DNA from: Borreliella chilensis
GTDB lineage: Bacteria; Spirochaetota; Spirochaetia; Borreliales; Borreliaceae
Assembly: GCA_000808095.1 (NCBI GenBank)
Contig: CP009912.1
Span: forward strand, 1 to 54,418
Reading direction: 5' to 3'
DNA length: 54,418 nucleotides
Positions within the stretch are counted from its first letter, which is position 1; the number at the start of each line of letters is the position of its first letter. This document shows, piece by piece, positions 16,994 to 24,819 of this stretch. The position numbers and the translations under genes are program-made. A model generated the notes under the pieces. It ran no database searches. It saw nothing but the letters and a program-made list of their open reading frames with translations, and was not told the origin of the DNA.

Positions 16994-17188
16994 ATGAAAA
17001 GGCTTAATAGGATTAAAAATAAAGAATGCTGCGAATTTTTAATTAAATCTTTTGCCATTAAAAACAATGGGTTTGAGTGGCTTGTTTCTAGTAATATTAA
17101 AGGTTGTTCTTTGATTAAATATTTTCCTATTAAGTTTTTAGATTCTAAATTGGGATTTAGTATTGCAGTGCGGACTATTAAAATGTAA
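16994..17188 (+). CDS. Hypothetical 64-residue protein
   Basis: Begins at ATG 16994 after TTAAGGGTTAAG. Basic, with KNKECCEFLIKSF and several hydrophobic stretches, no clear signal peptide and no family I know. It is flanked by the small-RNA terminator upstream and the hairpin 17327-17361 downstream. It could be a real small gene or a chance frame. Confidence 0.35.
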   Translation: MKRLNRIKNKECCEFLIKSFAIKNNGFEWLVSSNIKGCSLIKYFPIKFLDSKLGFSIAVRTIKM

Positions 17189-17326
17189 AAAAACAAAATA
17201 TTGGATTGTCAATGTTTTGGAGATTTTAAGAGCATGTTTTAATAAAAAATCCCAAATGTGTGTTCTTTTAGAAATGGAGCAGACATGTATGATTATTTAA
17301 AAATTGTTTATTTAAAAATTTATGAA

Positions 17327-17361
17327 AAACAACTTGTGAGTGAACCAATCACAAGTTGTTT
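17327..17361 (+). terminator. Hairpin before the DUF261 gene
   Basis: AAACAACTTGTGA (17327-17339) pairs perfectly with 17349-17361, nine-base loop. It would end transcription from the 16994 region, or fold in the leader of the DUF261 mRNA. Confidence 0.6.
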
Positions 17362-17459
17362 AAACTTTCTATTCAAATACTTGAAATATTAAGAGGCTAA
17401 AAGCCATATTTTTAAATAATAAACATTTTTACAATTTAAAGTTTTGGGAGAATTAAAAA

Positions 17460-17891
17460 GTGTTTGTTGAAAAAATACTGCAAAGTAATGGAGAACTGTT
17501 GAAAGACGTCCAAAAGTTTGGGTGTTATTTTTTATCTTTACATTATTGGATATTTGTTTTAACAGGTTTTGATTTTAAGGCAAAAGACATCAATGTTAAT
17601 TATCAACGGTTTTTAGAATTGGGCTATATTAGAAATGATTGTTATATTTTAAACCCATGTAAAATTCTTCGTTATTATAAAATATTTTCTAAGGTTAGAT
17701 ATGAGAGTCCTTTGTATTTGCCTATAGTAGGTAAAGAGTTTGAAATAACAGAGATTAGGTTAACAAATAAAGATTTTGTTCATTTTATTGCAATGGATAA
17801 TAATAAAGTTCTTTACGACAGCCTTGATTTAAAATCAAAAAGTAAGAAATTTAAAATAATATCAAAGAGAATATTTAATTATTTTGCTTGA
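17460..17891 (+). CDS. DUF261 protein, possible C39-like cysteine peptidase (BBA23)
   Basis: 143 residues from GTG 17460 behind TTGGGAGAAT. It belongs to the Borrelia DUF261 family, also found on cp32-type plasmids. FGCYFLSLHYW puts a cysteine at residue 22 at the start of a helix; FVHFIAMD puts a histidine at 108 in a strand; VLYDS puts an aspartate at 120. That spacing is what papain-like C39-type peptidases show. The catalytic reading is my inference. No signal peptide is seen. An imperfect hairpin near 17936-17970 follows. Confidence 0.7.
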   Translation: MFVEKILQSNGELLKDVQKFGCYFLSLHYWIFVLTGFDFKAKDINVNYQRFLELGYIRNDCYILNPCKILRYYKIFSKVRYESPLYLPIVGKEFEITEIRLTNKDFVHFIAMDNNKVLYDSLDLKSKSKKFKIISKRIFNYFA

Positions 17892-17935
17892 AAATTTTAA
17901 TGCCAGTTTCTAAATTTTAAATTTCAACTTAATGA

Positions 17936-17971
17936 AAGGCTAGCCAGAGATATTTCTAGCTAACCCTTTTG
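17936..17971. terminator. Imperfect hairpin between DUF261 and dbpA
   Basis: AAAGGCTAGC near 17936 and GCTAACCCTTT near 17961-17971 pair with one mismatch, followed by T on the plus strand. Probable terminator of the DUF261 gene. Confidence 0.5.
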
Positions 17972-17979
17972 ACTCCAAT

Positions 17980-18290
17980 ATTTTATCTATCTACTTAACT
18001 TTTTAGCTGCTTTTATTGGGGATCTCATTAATTTTAGAGCTTTTCATTATTGTTTGGCACAGTATTTTTTAATTTGTATTAGTCTCTTTGATAATTTTGG
18101 TAGAGCTTTTTCTAGCAGTTTTTCTGTTGTGGGTACAGTTTTTTAAACTGATCATTTTTAATAAGTTTGCCGCTTTAAGAGTAAAATCAACCATTTCTAA
18201 AGTTTAAGGAATTACATTTTGCATTTAATTTAGTGCATTTCATTTTTATTATTAATGTATTAAGCCTATTAAGCTTAAAGGCCAAAAACT
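17980..18290 (-). pseudogene. Possible decayed coding sequence downstream of dbpA
   Basis: No intact gene lies between 17892 and 18329. On the minus strand two neighbouring frames read like coding sequence, one with LKAANLLKMISLKN and the next with TEKLLEKALPKLSKRL, which would join with a frameshift and then meet stops. The composition resembles the helical end of a Borrelia surface protein. It may be a relic of a lipoprotein or adhesin gene. Confidence 0.3.
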
Positions 18291-18329
18291 AAAACGATTT
18301 TAGGTTATTTGGCCTTTGTTGTTTTAAAG

Positions 18330-18892
18330 TTAAGAAGAACTGTTAGAGCTGCTTTTATTAGCTTCTTCTTTTTTGTTTTTTAGTTGTTTGTCTTTAATTT
18401 CTTTTAATTTTTTTCCCATACTATCTTTAATCTTAAGCACCATTTGAGCTGTATTTACAGATTGGTTGTTAGTGCTTATTAAGACAGTCTCTTGCATTTT
18501 TTGTATTCCAACATCTTCTAAGGCTTTTGAAGCGCTCATCATTAAGTCAAACATTGCCAAGAATTGACCACCGCTTCCATTCTCTTTGATTTTAGTAGCT
18601 TCTTCTTCTATTGCTTGTAGGAATTTTTCTGCTACGTTAATAGCCCGTATTTTTGCTTCTCTTATGATTGCAGGTTTTTCGGATACTTTTCCACCTGTGG
18701 CACTTTTTGTAAAAGCATCAAAATTTACACCTTGTGCTGCGGCCTCTTTTCTAATTTGATCTATTTCATTTTTAATTCCTTTAACCGATGATTCTAGTTT
18801 TATTTCCATCTCTCCTGTTAGCCGCATGCTGTGAGCAGGTTAGCAATTAGAGTTAGTTTAAGCAAAGTTTTCAAATTAGTGATTTTTATCAT
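18330..18892 (-). pseudogene. dbpA: Decorin-binding protein A, frameshifted
   Basis: The reading starts at ATG 18892 behind AAAGGAGAGG and gives a normal DbpA signal peptide (MIKITNLKTLLKLTLIANLL) ending in the lipobox LLTAC plus G, then meets a stop (18818-18820). The mature protein (LTGEMEIKLESS ... KSSSNSSS) continues in another frame from 18821. One base missing after the cysteine codon explains this: 563 bases are present and 564 would give 187 residues, the usual DbpA length. The mature part is well preserved (GVNFDAF, EAKIRA, GQFLAMFDLMM). DbpA is the surface lipoprotein that binds decorin and glycosaminoglycans. As it stands, no secreted DbpA can be made. Sequencing error is possible. 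Confidence 0.85.
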
Positions 18893-19027
18893 ATGATTCC
18901 TCTCCTTTAAATTTAGTTACAATATTTATTATATTTGAAATGATATTAAAATTGTAAATATGTAAGTATTAGAAAGAGCTAAAATTTTGTTTTTAGCTCT
19001 TTCTTTTTAATTACAATATTTTAAGAT

Positions 19028-19576
19028 TTATTTATGTTTTTGTTTTTTCTCCTTTTTATCTCCGTCATCAAGGCCTTGTTTTCTCCTAACTTCTTCTAGC
19101 TTATTTTCTATTTGCACCTTAACCTCCATTACTCTTTCGGCTGTGTCTACGGGATTATTCTTAGCTTTCTCTGAAACATTACCTTTAACTCCTTTTATTC
19201 CCACCGCTTCTAATGACCCTACAGTTTCAAGCATTAAGTCAAACATAGCTAAGAATTGCCCATTGCTACCGCTTTCTTTAAGTTTTACAGACTCTTCTTC
19301 TATTGTTTTGAGAAACTTTTTTATTGCGCTAATAGCTTGTACTTTTGCTTCTCTTAAGACAGTTCTCCCATTTGACACTTTAGAGCCAGTTGCGCTATCT
19401 GTAAAAGCTTCAAAATTTACACCTTTACCAGTGGCTTCTTTTTTTATTTTTAAAATTTCGTTTTTTACATCCCTAGCAGATGATTCAAGCTTTATTTTTG
19501 CTTCTCCTGTTAAGCCAGAATTGCAGGCTGCTAACAAAGCAACAAACAAAGCTGTTATTAAATTAAATTTAATCAA
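19028..19576 (-). CDS. dbpB: Decorin-binding protein B
   Basis: 182 residues. Lipoprotein signal MIKFNLITALFVALLAAC (Cys18), then the DbpB segments LKIKKEATGKGVNFEAFT, LREAKVQAI, NGQFLAMFDLML and NPVDTAERV, and a lysine-rich tail ending KKEKKQKHK that fits glycosaminoglycan binding. It starts at TTG 19576; AGGAGG stands upstream at a rather long spacing of about 11. It is the first gene of the dbpBA operon, 136 bases upstream of dbpA. Expressed in the mammal under RpoS control. Confidence 0.93.
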   Translation of the reverse strand: MIKFNLITALFVALLAACNSGLTGEAKIKLESSARDVKNEILKIKKEATGKGVNFEAFTDSATGSKVSNGRTVLREAKVQAISAIKKFLKTIEEESVKLKESGSNGQFLAMFDLMLETVGSLEAVGIKGVKGNVSEKAKNNPVDTAERVMEVKVQIENKLEEVRRKQGLDDGDKKEKKQKHK

Positions 19577-19659
19577 AATATTTGTTACCTCCTAAAGTTA
19601 TTATTATTTATTTTTAAATTCTAAAAAGAATTATTAATGCTTAAATTTTAGTTCATTTT

Positions 19660-19771
19660 ATTGGAAATCAAACAATTAAAGATATCCAATTTAGTATTAC
19701 TTATTATACAATCAGTCCAATAAAAATAGATAGTTTAGTGCATTTTATTTCCGATATAAAGGACTAAACTA
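19660..19771 (-). promoter_or_regulatory. Inverted repeats in the dbpBA upstream region
   Basis: TAGTTTAGT (19731-19739) and ACTAAACTA (19763-19771) form a perfect nine-base inverted repeat about 155-195 bases before dbpB. ATTGGA (19660-19665) and TCCAAT (19685-19690) form another closer in. Inverted repeats near the dbpBA promoter are known to be needed for its regulation in B. burgdorferi; these are the likely counterparts. The rest of 19577-20044 holds no gene. Confidence 0.55.
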
Positions 19772-20044
19772 AAATGTCTAATAAAGTTGGCAAAGTTTTT
19801 TGAATTGTGCAAAATTCAAAAATTTTATTTTAAAGCTTATCATTTTAAAATTTTATTTTTATTAGGGGACATAAGTTTGTTTTATGCAAATATAGTAATA
19901 ATATTGTTTGGATATACAAGTAATTTTTTGTAGGTTAGCTGTTGGTTTGAAGATTAAATGTTTTAAACGGCAGTTTGCCAAATTATTGTAAATTGGTTGT
20001 TTTGTAATTAATTCAAAGGCCTAAAAAATTTAGGTCTTGAAAAT

Positions 20045-20086
20045 AAAAGAGAAGCCATGCTCCCGCAATTAATTGGCTTCTCTTTT
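20045..20086 (-). terminator. Terminator of the 20113-20418 lipoprotein gene
   Basis: AAAAGAGAAGCCA (20045-20057) pairs perfectly with 20074-20086, with T tracts on both strands. It lies 27 bases past the stop codon on the minus strand. Confidence 0.75.
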
Positions 20087-20112
20087 TGACTACTTTTTGA
20101 CTATTTTTCTAA

Positions 20113-20418
20113 TCAAGGAGTTGAAGGGGTATCGGGAGTAGATTTAGAGGGCATAACAGCGGTTTTTAATCCTTTAAAAAATTGTCCTGTTTTTTGTGCT
20201 CCGGAAACTATTTTATTTTTCCCTTTAATTATTATGTCTAGCAAACTTTCATTAGATGTATTGTTTCCAGCAGATTCTATTAAGCGTTGAAATGTATCAG
20301 CTTGTTCTGTAACAACGATTTCTCTAATTTTTGTTTCTTGTTCTGGAGTGAATCCTGAGCTGTCCATATTACAAGATAATATTAACGCTGGGAACAAAAT
20401 ACATTTTATTTTAAACAT
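20113..20418 (-). CDS. Small lipoprotein, unknown function
   Basis: 101 residues from ATG 20418, preferred over the ATG at 20436 because AAAGGAGA lies just before it. The signal peptide ends in ALILSC (Cys16). Then NMDSSGFTPEQETKIREIV and a helical body, ending in a short proline/threonine/serine tail (STPDTPSTP) that repeats the word TP. I recall no lipoprotein of this kind between dbpB and the terminase gene in B31, so it may be an accessory gene. It is divergent from the phage terminase operon. Confidence 0.7.
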   Translation of the reverse strand: MFKIKCILFPALILSCNMDSSGFTPEQETKIREIVVTEQADTFQRLIESAGNNTSNESLLDIIIKGKNKIVSGAQKTGQFFKGLKTAVMPSKSTPDTPSTP

Positions 20419-20506
20419 GTCTTTCTCCTTTACCATTTTTTATTTTCTTCTATGCAAAAATATATCTCGTTAATTTAATTATTCCCAATAAAAATATATA
20501 ATTTTC

Positions 20507-20535
20507 TTGAGTTTTTAAAAAAACTTAATTAAAAT
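20507..20535 (+). promoter_or_regulatory. Promoter of the terminase operon
   Basis: -35 TTGAGT (20507-20512), 17-base spacer, -10 TAAAAT (20530-20535). The ATG at 20542 is six bases past the -10 box, so the transcript would begin at or within a base or two of the start codon. No ribosome site is present. Confidence 0.5.
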
Positions 20536-20541
20536 AAAATA

Positions 20542-21135
20542 ATGATATTTAAAAATAGAAAAGAAGAATATATTTTTTTATTTAAAAAAGGTTTAAAAGA
20601 TCTAGACATTGCTCAAATCTTAGGTGTTGGCGAAGCTTTTGTAGCAAAGGCTCGAAACAAATATTTTAAGTCCAATGATTCTGTTTGTAAAAGAAACTCT
20701 TTTCCTAGCAATTTAACAGTAGAGAGTATTTCTAAAGAATCTTTTAATGGGGACAATTTTGACAATTTGGTATTACTTGCTACTAAAAAGGCTTGTGAGT
20801 TGGAAAATACTAAAAACGAGACTGAAAGATTGTTTTACGAGATAGTTTGTTCTTTTATTGATTCTCACAATAAATATAAAAATCTTAGTCTGAAATCAAT
20901 AAGAAAAGATACATTAATCTTAGATTTAAAAATTAGCAAACTTCAAAGCAAGCTTGACAGCAGTAAAAAAAGAGGCTTCAAGGGGGATGAAAATCTTGAA
21001 ATAGAGCTTGCTGCTAAGATTAAAGAAAAAGAAGATCTTGAAAAACAGCTTTTTAATATTTGTATGAGAGAAGATTATGATGCTCTTGTTAAGCTTAAAT
21101 CTGTTTTAAGTGGTAAGAATTTAAAATTGGAGTAA
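20542..21135 (+). CDS. DUF603 protein, likely small terminase subunit (BBA30)
   Basis: 197 residues. The N-terminal segment KKGLKDLDIAQILGVGEAFVAKARNK (residues about 15-40) is a helix-turn-helix, and residues about 120-165 form a coiled coil (KISKLQSKLDS ... ELAAKIKEKEDLEKQL). That plan, plus position three bases before the large terminase gene, fits a small terminase subunit that recognises phage DNA for packaging. It matches Borrelia DUF603. Confidence 0.75.
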   Translation: MIFKNRKEEYIFLFKKGLKDLDIAQILGVGEAFVAKARNKYFKSNDSVCKRNSFPSNLTVESISKESFNGDNFDNLVLLATKKACELENTKNETERLFYEIVCSFIDSHNKYKNLSLKSIRKDTLILDLKISKLQSKLDSSKKRGFKGDENLEIELAAKIKEKEDLEKQLFNICMREDYDALVKLKSVLSGKNLKLE

Positions 21136-21138
21136 AAT

Positions 21139-22491
21139 TTGAAATTTTTGGAATCCTTAATATTTCTCAATCTTCAGAAAAAGTTTAAAAGTAAGTTTAA
21201 TATTAACATTTTGGATTATATTAAACCCAGCTTAACTAAGCTTTGTTTTAAAGATTTTGAAAATAAATATTTAACTGTCAAGCAAAAGGAAGTGCTCTTA
21301 GACATAGAAAGTCACGATTATTCAAAAGTAATATTTAGCGGCGGAATTGCAAGTGGTAAGACGTTTTTAGCCTCATATTTGCTTGTTAAAAAGTTAATTG
21401 AGAATAAATCTTTTTACGAGCAAGATACTAATAATTTTGTCATAGGCAATTCTATTGGTTTGTTAATGACAAACACCATAAAACAGATAGAAAAGATTTG
21501 TAGTTTACTAGGGGTTGATTATCAGAAAAAGAAAAGTGGTAGATCTTTTTGTAAAATAGCAGGGCTTGAGCTTAATGTTTACGGGGGTAAAAACAGAGAT
21601 GCTTTTTCTAAGATTCGAGGAGGTAATAGTGCAATAATTTATGTAAATGAAGCAACAGTAATTCACAAAGAAACTTTGCTTGAGGTAATGAAAAGGCTTA
21701 GAAAGGGCAAAGCAATTATTATTTTTGATACAAACCCCGAAGGTCCAGCGCACTATTTTAAAACAGATTATATTGAGAATACAGATGTTTTTAAGACATA
21801 TAATTTTACAACGTACGACAATCCTTTAAATTCAGCAGATTTTATTGAAACTCAAGAGAAACTTTACAGACATTTTCCTGCGTATAGGGCTCGTGTGCTT
21901 TACGGCGAGTGGGTTTTAAACGAATCTTCACTATTTAATGAAATGATTTTCAATCAAGATTATGAGTTTAAAAGCCCAATAATGTACATTGATCCTGCAT
22001 TCTCAGTAGGTGGGGACAATACGGCAATTTGTGTTTTAGAGCGTACTTCTGAAAAATTTTATGCATATCTTTACCAAAATCAAAAACCAGTAAATGATAG
22101 TTTAATTCTTGGAGCTATTCAAATTTTAATAGAAAGTTTTAATGTAAATACTGTGTACGTTGAGGAGCGAGATAGCATAAAGGGAGACGGAATTTTGACT
22201 AAAACAATTCTTTTGCTAAGAAATAATAGCGCTCATTATTTTAAAATTGTGCCAATAAAACCCTTGAGCAATAAATTTAAAAGAATATGTAATCTTATTC
22301 CTTTGTTTGAAAGCCGCAAAATAGAATTTTTAAAGATAATTAGTAAAAATGTAATAGCTGACATTTACAACTACAAAGGAGACGGCAAAACAAAAGATGA
22401 TGCACTTGATTCTCTTGCAAATGCTTATCTTCTTTTGACTCTAAACTATCAAGAAAAATTATTCCATTTTGGTAAATTTAAATATTTATGA
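21139..22491 (+). CDS. Phage terminase large subunit (BBA31)
   Basis: 450 residues from TTG 21139 behind TTGGAG. Walker A GGIASGKT (68-75); Walker B with catalytic acid SAIIYVNEAT (about 165-175); coupling segment FDTNPEGPAHYFK; C-terminal nuclease with acidic residues in YIDPAFSVGGDN, VYVEERDS and KTKDDALDS. This is the ATP-driven motor and headful nuclease of the PBSX/phage_term_2 type. All key residues are present, so it looks functional. It is the end of this short operon; the head genes resume 5 kb further on. Confidence 0.92.
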   Translation: MKFLESLIFLNLQKKFKSKFNINILDYIKPSLTKLCFKDFENKYLTVKQKEVLLDIESHDYSKVIFSGGIASGKTFLASYLLVKKLIENKSFYEQDTNNFVIGNSIGLLMTNTIKQIEKICSLLGVDYQKKKSGRSFCKIAGLELNVYGGKNRDAFSKIRGGNSAIIYVNEATVIHKETLLEVMKRLRKGKAIIIFDTNPEGPAHYFKTDYIENTDVFKTYNFTTYDNPLNSADFIETQEKLYRHFPAYRARVLYGEWVLNESSLFNEMIFNQDYEFKSPIMYIDPAFSVGGDNTAICVLERTSEKFYAYLYQNQKPVNDSLILGAIQILIESFNVNTVYVEERDSIKGDGILTKTILLLRNNSAHYFKIVPIKPLSNKFKRICNLIPLFESRKIEFLKIISKNVIADIYNYKGDGKTKDDALDSLANAYLLLTLNYQEKLFHFGKFKYL

Positions 22492-22784
22492 TTTGATCTA
22501 AATTTTTAGGTGTCAATTCAAGTTTTTGGTTTAATCTTTTTGAAGTTTTTTTAGTTCTTGCATTGATTTTCTCTTTAATTTGCTCTGGTTTAAGGCAAGA
22601 TTACATAAATTTAAAATAATTAAAATATTATTTTAAAAATACAATATTTTGCAAATAATAGAATATCAAGATTTAATCTTTTAAAAGCTTTGAAAAATTA
22701 TTTTTAAATTTAAAAGGTTGGAAAATGTTATTGCTATGCTTTATAATTTAGATTTTATCTAATCTTGTTTCAAAGGAGTTGTTT

Positions 22785-23186
22785 ATGATAAATAGGGTTT
22801 TTGTGATGTATTTACTCTCAGGCTTAATTTTTTTGTTTAGCTGTAATTTATTTGTGAAGCCTGAAGACATAGAAAAATCAAATTTTACAGATAAACAAAG
22901 GTTAAAAGCTTTAGAAGCTATTAAAAGTCAACTTAATGGTGACTTTAAAAAAATAGCCAGAGTTGATAAATATTTTGAACAAGTTGGTGATTCTAAAAGA
23001 GATGTTGTTTTGCAATTATTTTTGATTGGATTTGAATACATAAAAGTTAAAGAGTCAAAAGATGTAAGTTCTAATATAGATGCTTTAAAGAGTGATTTTG
23101 AATCCAAACTAAAACAGTTTAATTACACAGAAGATGATTTTAACAGCTTGGTGGAAGAATTTACCAAGTTTATTGAATCTGTTTAG
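22785..23186 (+). CDS. Lipoprotein, Mlp-like plan
   Basis: 133 residues from ATG 22785, placed six bases after AAAGGAG; the TTG at 22779 is too close. Signal peptide ends in FLFSC. The body is helical with a FTDKQRLKALEAIKSQL start, like the first helix of the Mlp, BBA03 and BBA07 proteins, and acidic later (NYTEDDFNSLVEEF). No function can be read. It is the first of four lipoprotein genes that separate the terminase module from oppA5. Confidence 0.75.
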   Translation: MINRVFVMYLLSGLIFLFSCNLFVKPEDIEKSNFTDKQRLKALEAIKSQLNGDFKKIARVDKYFEQVGDSKRDVVLQLFLIGFEYIKVKESKDVSSNIDALKSDFESKLKQFNYTEDDFNSLVEEFTKFIESV

Positions 23187-23307
23187 TATGATGTGTGTGA
23201 GTTAAACAAGGTTATTTTAAAAATGTATTATTTAATATTTTGATAATTAAAAAAGTCTAGTCAGATATTTTTTTGTCTATTCAAGTGTATTTCAAGGAGA
23301 GAGAAAT

Positions 23308-23496
23308 ATGAGAATAGTTTTGTTTATTTGTTTTTTAATATGGCTTTTTGGATGTAGTTCTTTTGATCGGCACAATAAGGATTCACTGTCTGATAAAAAG
23401 AGAGTCTCTAAATATAACAAAGAGTATTATAAAAAGAACAGAGAAAAACTTAAATTAAGAGCTAGAGAGCGGTATCGTAGAAACAAAAAAAATTAA
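23308..23496 (+). CDS. Very small, highly basic lipoprotein
   Basis: 62 residues, ATG 23308 after CAAGGAGAGAG. Signal peptide ends in LFGC (Cys16). The mature 47 residues are packed with lysine and arginine; KEYYKKNREKLKLRARERY is like the basic helical motif seen beside HNH nucleases and other nucleic-acid binders. In a surface or periplasmic lipoprotein the positive charge could bind glycosaminoglycans or DNA. Position suggests the BBA32 neighbourhood of B31. Confidence 0.7.
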   Translation: MRIVLFICFLIWLFGCSSFDRHNKDSLSDKKRVSKYNKEYYKKNREKLKLRARERYRRNKKN

Positions 23497-23660
23497 ATCA
23501 AGTAAGAAAGAATTAAACTTATTAAAAATTTTAAAGTAATTTTGATATTAAGCAATATATTTAAGTTTATCGGTGGATTTATGTAAAAAGTATGTGATTG
23601 ATAGTTATTTAAAATGTTTTATGGTTTGAAATAAATTGAATTTTAATTAGGAGAATATAC

Positions 23661-24194
23661 ATGAAGAGATATATTTATGTATATATATTGGTAATAATAG
23701 TAAGTTCGTGTCATTTGAATGATATTTCTAATATGGGCAAAGGAAATCTTAATAAGTACGATTTAAATTTTTCCAAGCTTTCTTTGGCTGAAAGAGAAAG
23801 CGCTATTTTGAAAATTCAAAGAAAATTCAAAAGCCTTACCGAGAGAATAAGCTCAAGAATATCTAACTATAGTGAGATTAAAGTTAGCAATTTCTTTAGC
23901 GAATCGAGCGAGCAAAAGATTGCGCTTTTAAACAAAATATTAGAGCTTTTAAAAGTACAGCATGGTTTGATAGAAAAAAGTAGCAATAGTTTAAGCAAGC
24001 TTAGTATGTTAAGTGGAGGAAATTACGCTGTTTTAGATCCACAGCCAGAATTACGACTTTTAAATCAAAAATATTCAGATATAGATGAAAAATTAAGAGA
24101 AATATGTGGTTACATTCTTAGTAACAATGTTGACTTTGATAAGGTTTTAAAGGATTTAGCTTATTTGAAAGACAGCTCTTTAGTATTAATGTAA
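23661..24194 (+). CDS. BBA33-like lipoprotein
   Basis: 177 residues, ATG 23661 after TTAGGAGAATAT. Signal peptide ends in IIVSSC (Cys17) followed by HLNDISNMGKGN. Helical, with a basic middle (KIQRKFKSLTERISSRISNY). Position between the terminase gene and oppA5 and its size fit BBA33, which in B. burgdorferi is an RpoS-dependent collagen-binding lipoprotein required for mammalian infection. The assignment rests on order and size. Confidence 0.65.
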   Translation: MKRYIYVYILVIIVSSCHLNDISNMGKGNLNKYDLNFSKLSLAERESAILKIQRKFKSLTERISSRISNYSEIKVSNFFSESSEQKIALLNKILELLKVQHGLIEKSSNSLSKLSMLSGGNYAVLDPQPELRLLNQKYSDIDEKLREICGYILSNNVDFDKVLKDLAYLKDSSLVLM

Positions 24195-24369
24195 AAATAA
24201 GCTTTAATTTTTTATTTATTGTGTTTGTATTTTTTATATTTACCTTTAAAGAACAAATATATTTTCTTATTATTTTAGCAATGTTTTTTAGAGTTTAGAA
24301 ATTTTCAAGACTCAAGCATTGTTTTTGGGGCCTTAAAAGGACCAATATCTGGCTTTGGAAAGTAAATTT

Positions 24370-24744
24370 ATGAAAAAAAATGGTGATTTGCTTGTATTTT
24401 TTTTGTGTTTTTTGCTTGGGTGTAGTTTTTCAGATTCTAGCATTCTTAATGCTAAGAAAACAAATAAATCTTTACTAGAGGACAAAAAAGATTTTAATAA
24501 GGATAGAGCCAACTTAGTTTCTAAGTTAGAATTAAATCAAAAAGAAACTTTTTACTTACTAGAAGAAGATTTAAAAAACCATGAAAATCAAAATGATTTA
24601 AAAAATTTTATTAAAGATTTAAGCGAATTAGATGCTAAAAAGCTTAATAGCATATTTTTAACCATAAATGACCCACTTCTTAAAATTTTATCTGATATTT
24701 CTAAAGCAGAAACAGCTTTAAGCATAAATGAAGAAAACAATTAA
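24370..24744 (+). CDS. Small lipoprotein before oppA5
   Basis: 124 residues from ATG 24370 (GGAAAG upstream); a TTG at 24355 would add five residues. Signal MKKNGDLLVFFLCFLLGC (Cys18). The mature part has LELNQKETFYLLEEDLKNH, again like the Mlp/BBA03 helix, and is acidic. It converges on oppA5 and shares its terminator. Confidence 0.7.
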   Translation: MKKNGDLLVFFLCFLLGCSFSDSSILNAKKTNKSLLEDKKDFNKDRANLVSKLELNQKETFYLLEEDLKNHENQNDLKNFIKDLSELDAKKLNSIFLTINDPLLKILSDISKAETALSINEENN

Positions 24745-24777
24745 TTTTTTTAAAAGCATTTTTTTAAAAAGGTTTTT

Positions 24778-24810
24778 AAAAACAGAACCAAAGATTTAGG
24801 TTCTGTTTTT
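24778..24810. terminator. Bidirectional terminator between convergent genes
   Basis: AAAAACAGAACC (24778-24789), nine-base loop, GGTTCTGTTTTT (24799-24810). It serves the small lipoprotein (+) and oppA5 (-). Confidence 0.85.
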
Positions 24811-24819
24811 AAGAATTAT

